A stretch of DNA of 8,878 bases, taken from positions 1 through 8,878 of the forward strand of contig CAMFLN010000079.1 of assembly GCA_945957305.1 (NCBI GenBank). The letters run 5' to 3'. Both the position numbers and the translations under genes were made by a program. Source of the stretch: an uncultured Planctomycetaceae bacterium (GTDB taxonomy: Bacteria > Planctomycetota > Planctomycetia > Pirellulales > JACPPG01). This document shows, in pieces, positions 6,343 through 8,878 of the stretch (the stretch's first letter is position 1; every line of letters starts with the position of its first letter). Below the pieces are notes generated by a model. It was not told the DNA's origin and did not search any database. It saw only the letters and a list, made by a program, of their open reading frames with translations.

Positions 6343-7218
6343 ATGGCAATGCTGCAGGTCGAGGGACAGGAGAGGAGTCCTGCTACGCGGTATACTCCGC
6401 ACGGGGCAACGGCCATGCTGCAGGTGGAAGGGCTGGTCAAAATCTACGGCTCGCGGCGCGTCGTCGATGGCGTCGACTTCGAGGTCGCCGCCGGCGAGAT
6501 CGTCGGACTTTTGGGGCCCAACGGCGCCGGCAAGACTACCAGCTTCCGCATGGCCTGCGGCATGATCGAACCGAATGCCGGGAAAGTCACGCTCAACAAC
6601 CTCGACGTCACCACCTGGCCGATGTACCGCCGCGCCCGCGATGGCGGCATGGGCTACCTGGCACAAGAATCGAGCGTCTTCCGCAAGCTCACGGTCGAGC
6701 AGAACTTGCTGGGCATGATGGAAATGCTGGGCTTCGACCGTAAGACGCGCCGGCAACGTTGTGAGGAGTTACTCGAACAGTTTGCCATCACCCGGCTGCG
6801 AAAAAGCCTGGCGATGTCTCTCTCGGGCGGTGAGCGCCGCCGCTTGGAAATTGCCCGCTGCCTGGTTTCGAACCCCAAGTTGATTCTGCTCGACGAGCCT
6901 TTTACCGGTAGCGATCCGGTGACGATCGCCAGCATTCAGGAGATCATCCGGGGTTTGCGCGCCGCGGGTATTTCGATCTTGATTACGGATCACCAGGTAC
7001 GCGAGACGCTACAAATCACCGATCGCAGCTATGTGATTCGTGGCGGCAAAGTTCTCTGTCACGGCCGTCCGGACGAGGTCGTACAGAATCCCGAAGCGCG
7101 CAAGTATTACTTTGGCGAAGGCATTGAACTGGGGATCGCCCCGCCCCCGGTCGCACCGCAGGGCGTGGTCGATTCGCTCAGGCATCGTCTGAAGCGTGAA
7201 GGCGCCCATCAGCCGTAG
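6343..7218 (+). CDS. lptB: LptB-type lipopolysaccharide export ABC ATPase
   Basis: Predicted 291-residue cytoplasmic ATPase of the LptB family. In known systems LptB works with LptF/LptG to extract lipopolysaccharide from the inner membrane and drive it across the periplasm. From residue 25 on it follows E. coli LptB closely: RRVVDGVDFEV, Walker A GPNGAGKT (58-65), Q-loop YLAQE (105-109), signature LSGGERRR (160-167), Walker B LILLDEP (180-186), D-loop GSDP, and the LptB-like switch region ITDHQVRETL (214-223) with His217. The family C-terminal KYYFGEG motif is followed by about 30 extra residues. The first 24 residues are also extra: a second MLQVEG start context is repeated 66 bases downstream. 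ATG at 6343 is chosen for its AAGGAGG; 6415 would give a standard N terminus. The gene lies 67 bases after the signal peptidase pair on the same strand, so co-transcription is plausible. Other Lpt genes are not in the window. Confidence 0.92.
   Translation: MAMLQVEGQERSPATRYTPHGATAMLQVEGLVKIYGSRRVVDGVDFEVAAGEIVGLLGPNGAGKTTSFRMACGMIEPNAGKVTLNNLDVTTWPMYRRARDGGMGYLAQESSVFRKLTVEQNLLGMMEMLGFDRKTRRQRCEELLEQFAITRLRKSLAMSLSGGERRRLEIARCLVSNPKLILLDEPFTGSDPVTIASIQEIIRGLRAAGISILITDHQVRETLQITDRSYVIRGGKVLCHGRPDEVVQNPEARKYYFGEGIELGIAPPPVAPQGVVDSLRHRLKREGAHQP
6349..6431 (+). repeat. duplicated start context within lptB
   Basis: ATGCTGCAGGT occurs at 6349-6359 and again at 6415-6425, followed in both cases by a similar GA-rich run. 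Each copy encodes MLQVEG, and the 66-base offset keeps the frame. It looks like a small duplication or insertion at the 5' end of the gene. Confidence 0.7.
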
Positions 7219-7248
7219 AGCGGCCGCACGCGCCCGATGTGCCTCCTG

Positions 7249-8878
7249 CTACGCCGGATCGTCTTCGCTCAGTCCAAGTCGTGACAGCCAGCGTCCCCGC
7301 GGCGCTTTTTTCGATTTGCTCGCCGCATCGTTTGGTGAGCGCGCGTCGCGTAATGATCCCTGTTCCTCGAGCGCACGTTGCCGTTCGGCCAATTCGGCCT
7401 GCGCCCGGGCGATCTGAGCCCGTTGCATCGACATGTCGATCTCGGCTTGTCGCAGCTTATCTTCCCACTCGGCTTGCAACTGTTTGAGCCGATTTCGTTC
7501 CTGGAGGACCAGCTCATCCTTTTCGAGGAAGTCGTTGATCTGGACCGACGTTTCTGCGATCGCCACGGCGGCTGATTCCCCGGCGGCCAGCTGTTGGCGC
7601 AGCTCTTCGATTTGCCGATCACGCTCTTCGATTTCGAGGTTGGTTGCGCGGACCACCTCTTCCATCTGCAGTACCTGGCCGCGGCGGTCCTCGTCGGCGC
7701 TCTCTTCATCCTCTTCAAGACTGGCCAGTAGCTGCCGTTTGCGGGCTTCCCAGTCGAGCGCCCCTCCTCCGGTCGACGGCGGCAGAGGCCCACTGGCTGG
7801 TCTTTTGGCCAGCTCCTCGTTTTGCTTTTTCAGCTCGCGAATATCGCGGACAGCCATCTCATAGCGCTGGGTCAAGTCGGCAAACTCGCGCTCTTGATCG
7901 GCGTCGTTAGCCGCAGGCGAGACCTCGCGGGCCGTGGCGAGTTCCGCCTCTAGGGTGCTCAGGCGTCGCGCGAGCTGGTCCCGTTCCGCAGACAAACTAT
8001 CGACCATCTCGCGCCACTGTCTCTCGTCTTGGTTCGCGGTCGTGCTGGCAATCGCCTGGTTTTGCAGTTGATCGCGCATTTGAGTGCACTCTTCGGCCAG
8101 GCTCGCGACCTCAGCGCGTAGTGCCCGCGATTCCGCGGCGGCATCCGCGGCCTGTTGTTGTGCCTGGGCACATTCACGACTTCTTTGATCCGCCTGGGCC
8201 GAGAGGCTGGCAAGTTCGGCCCGCGCCTCGGTGTGTGCGGCCAGCTCTGCGGACAATTCGTCATCGCGCGCCTGCAGACGCTGGCTCATACGCTCGCATT
8301 CTCGGCGCAAGTCTTGCACCAGTGCCTCTTGCCCCACGTTCGTTTCGGCCGACCTGGCGTCGATCTCGGCCAGCCGATGGGCCGATTCCTCGCGCAGGGC
8401 GTCGCGTTGGCGCCGCAGGTGCTCGGCCAGTCGGCGGCGCTGATCATGAGTGCGTTGCTGATCCGCCGCTAATTCTACCTGGTCCGCGGCAATCAAGGCC
8501 AACCGCTCTTCGGCATGTTTCTTCAGCGAAACCAGCTCCTTGTGCGCGGCTTCACGTTGTTCGGCAATGATCATTTCTTCACGCTGCAGCCGTGCTGCGC
8601 GGGCGTCTAGCTCCGCCTGTCGGGCCGCGTAAGCGGCTGCCTGTTCGGTTTGATCTTGAGCCAGCAATGCCAGACGTTCTTCGGCATGCTTCCTGAGCAT
8701 TGCCAACTCGATCAGTGCTGCTTCGCGTTGTTCCTCTACGCTCGCTTCCTCGCGTTGCAACCGCGCTGCGCGAGCTTCGAGCTCCGCCTGGCGCGCGTCG
8801 TGTTCCGCCGCCAGCTTCATTTGTTTGCCTGTGAATTTGGTTTCCAGCGCGGCCTGCTGTTGCGCGAGTTCTGCTTCC
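7249..8878 (-). CDS. long coiled-coil protein, 5' end outside the window
   Basis: The last 542 residues of a larger protein; the frame has no stop up to the window edge. ATG at 8820 is in frame but unlikely to be the start, because the 19 codons upstream continue the same Ala/Gln/Glu-rich helical sequence. The product is almost entirely charged, heptad-like helix with very few Pro or Gly, as expected of a long coiled coil. A 57-residue tandem repeat (8455-8796) lies near the edge. The helix is broken by a Pro/Gly/Ser-rich hinge (encoded around 7755-7800) and followed by an acidic patch (SLEEDEESADED). A second helical stretch ends in a basic tail with RGRWLSRLGL before a final acidic SEDDPA. 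No signal peptide, membrane segment or catalytic motif is visible in this part. Function is unknown; an N-terminal domain may lie beyond the window. It is convergent with lptB, 30 bases apart. Confidence 0.85.
   Translation of the reverse strand, partial: EAELAQQQAALETKFTGKQMKLAAEHDARQAELEARAARLQREEASVEEQREAALIELAMLRKHAEERLALLAQDQTEQAAAYAARQAELDARAARLQREEMIIAEQREAAHKELVSLKKHAEERLALIAADQVELAADQQRTHDQRRRLAEHLRRQRDALREESAHRLAEIDARSAETNVGQEALVQDLRRECERMSQRLQARDDELSAELAAHTEARAELASLSAQADQRSRECAQAQQQAADAAAESRALRAEVASLAEECTQMRDQLQNQAIASTTANQDERQWREMVDSLSAERDQLARRLSTLEAELATAREVSPAANDADQEREFADLTQRYEMAVRDIRELKKQNEELAKRPASGPLPPSTGGGALDWEARKRQLLASLEEDEESADEDRRGQVLQMEEVVRATNLEIEERDRQIEELRQQLAAGESAAVAIAETSVQINDFLEKDELVLQERNRLKQLQAEWEDKLRQAEIDMSMQRAQIARAQAELAERQRALEEQGSLRDARSPNDAASKSKKAPRGRWLSRLGLSEDDPA
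8455..8796 (-). repeat. two tandem copies of a 171-base (57-residue) unit inside the coiled-coil gene
   Basis: Copy 1 (8796-8626) and copy 2 (8625-8455) share 40 of 57 residues by hand alignment. Conserved blocks are ARQAEL, ARAARLQREE, EQREAA and KHAEERLAL. Cross-copy matches are also visible in the DNA, for example GCTCCGCCTG at 8610 and 8781 on the plus strand. The unit breaks down downstream into looser coiled coil. Sequence upstream continues to the window edge, so further copies may exist. Confidence 0.85.

Noticed and set aside
5235..6440. Long open minus-strand frame of about 400 codons opposite signal peptidase B
   Set aside because: It is antisense to a gene with intact catalytic boxes, crosses into lptB, and shows no recognisable motif. 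It results from high GC at third positions.
7219..7248. Terminator between lptB and the coiled-coil gene
   Set aside because: The 30-base gap holds a GCGGCCGC palindrome but no stem with a T tract on either strand.
8820..8820. ATG at 8820 as the start of the coiled-coil gene
   Set aside because: The frame stays open to the window edge with the same helical, Gln/Ala/Glu-rich composition. No ribosome binding site precedes this ATG, so the true start is probably outside the window.

Overview
The window looks like chromosomal DNA of a GC-rich Gram-negative bacterium, most likely a planctomycete (Pirellulales-like). That placement is an inference. It rests on the high GC content, a Lpt-type lipopolysaccharide-export ATPase (so an outer membrane), long Gln/Ala/Glu-rich coiled-coil proteins, an ExeA-like ATPase without the usual secretion operon, and oversized type I signal peptidases carrying LamG-like beta-rich insertions. 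Coding density is high: eight protein genes, the longest gap about 157 bases. I see no rRNA, tRNA, CRISPR array, transposase or phage gene.

Layout. At 85-648 (+) is a small exported protein of unknown function. It converges on rsmE (686-1417, -), a 16S rRNA m3U methyltransferase. Divergent from rsmE is an ExeA/GspA-like AAA ATPase (1575-2405, +), whose stop codon overlaps that of a convergent DinB/YfiT-superfamily gene (2402-2866, -). A short divergent promoter region (2867-2939) separates this from a co-directional run: two tandem, divergent type I signal peptidase paralogs (2940-4421 and 4503-6275, +) and an LptB-type ABC ATPase (6343-7218, +), with gaps of 81 and 67 bases. Convergent with lptB is a long coiled-coil gene (7249 to beyond 8878, -). 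Its 5' end lies outside the window, and a 57-residue tandem repeat sits near the edge.

Functional theme. From 2940 to 7218 the genes concern the cell envelope: signal peptide removal and lipopolysaccharide transport. The main point of interest is the architecture of the two signal peptidases. Each keeps the Ser/Lys catalytic dyad. Each carries a four-cysteine, zinc-ribbon-like insertion between the catalytic Ser and Lys, and a large LamG/concanavalin-like beta-rich insertion between the Lys box and the last conserved box. The upstream paralog has a degenerate last box, so the two probably differ in activity or substrate. The rest looks like ordinary housekeeping or lineage-specific genes with a few local oddities: duplicated start context in lptB, an Arg-to-Cys change in an RsmE motif, and a shared divergent -10 element.
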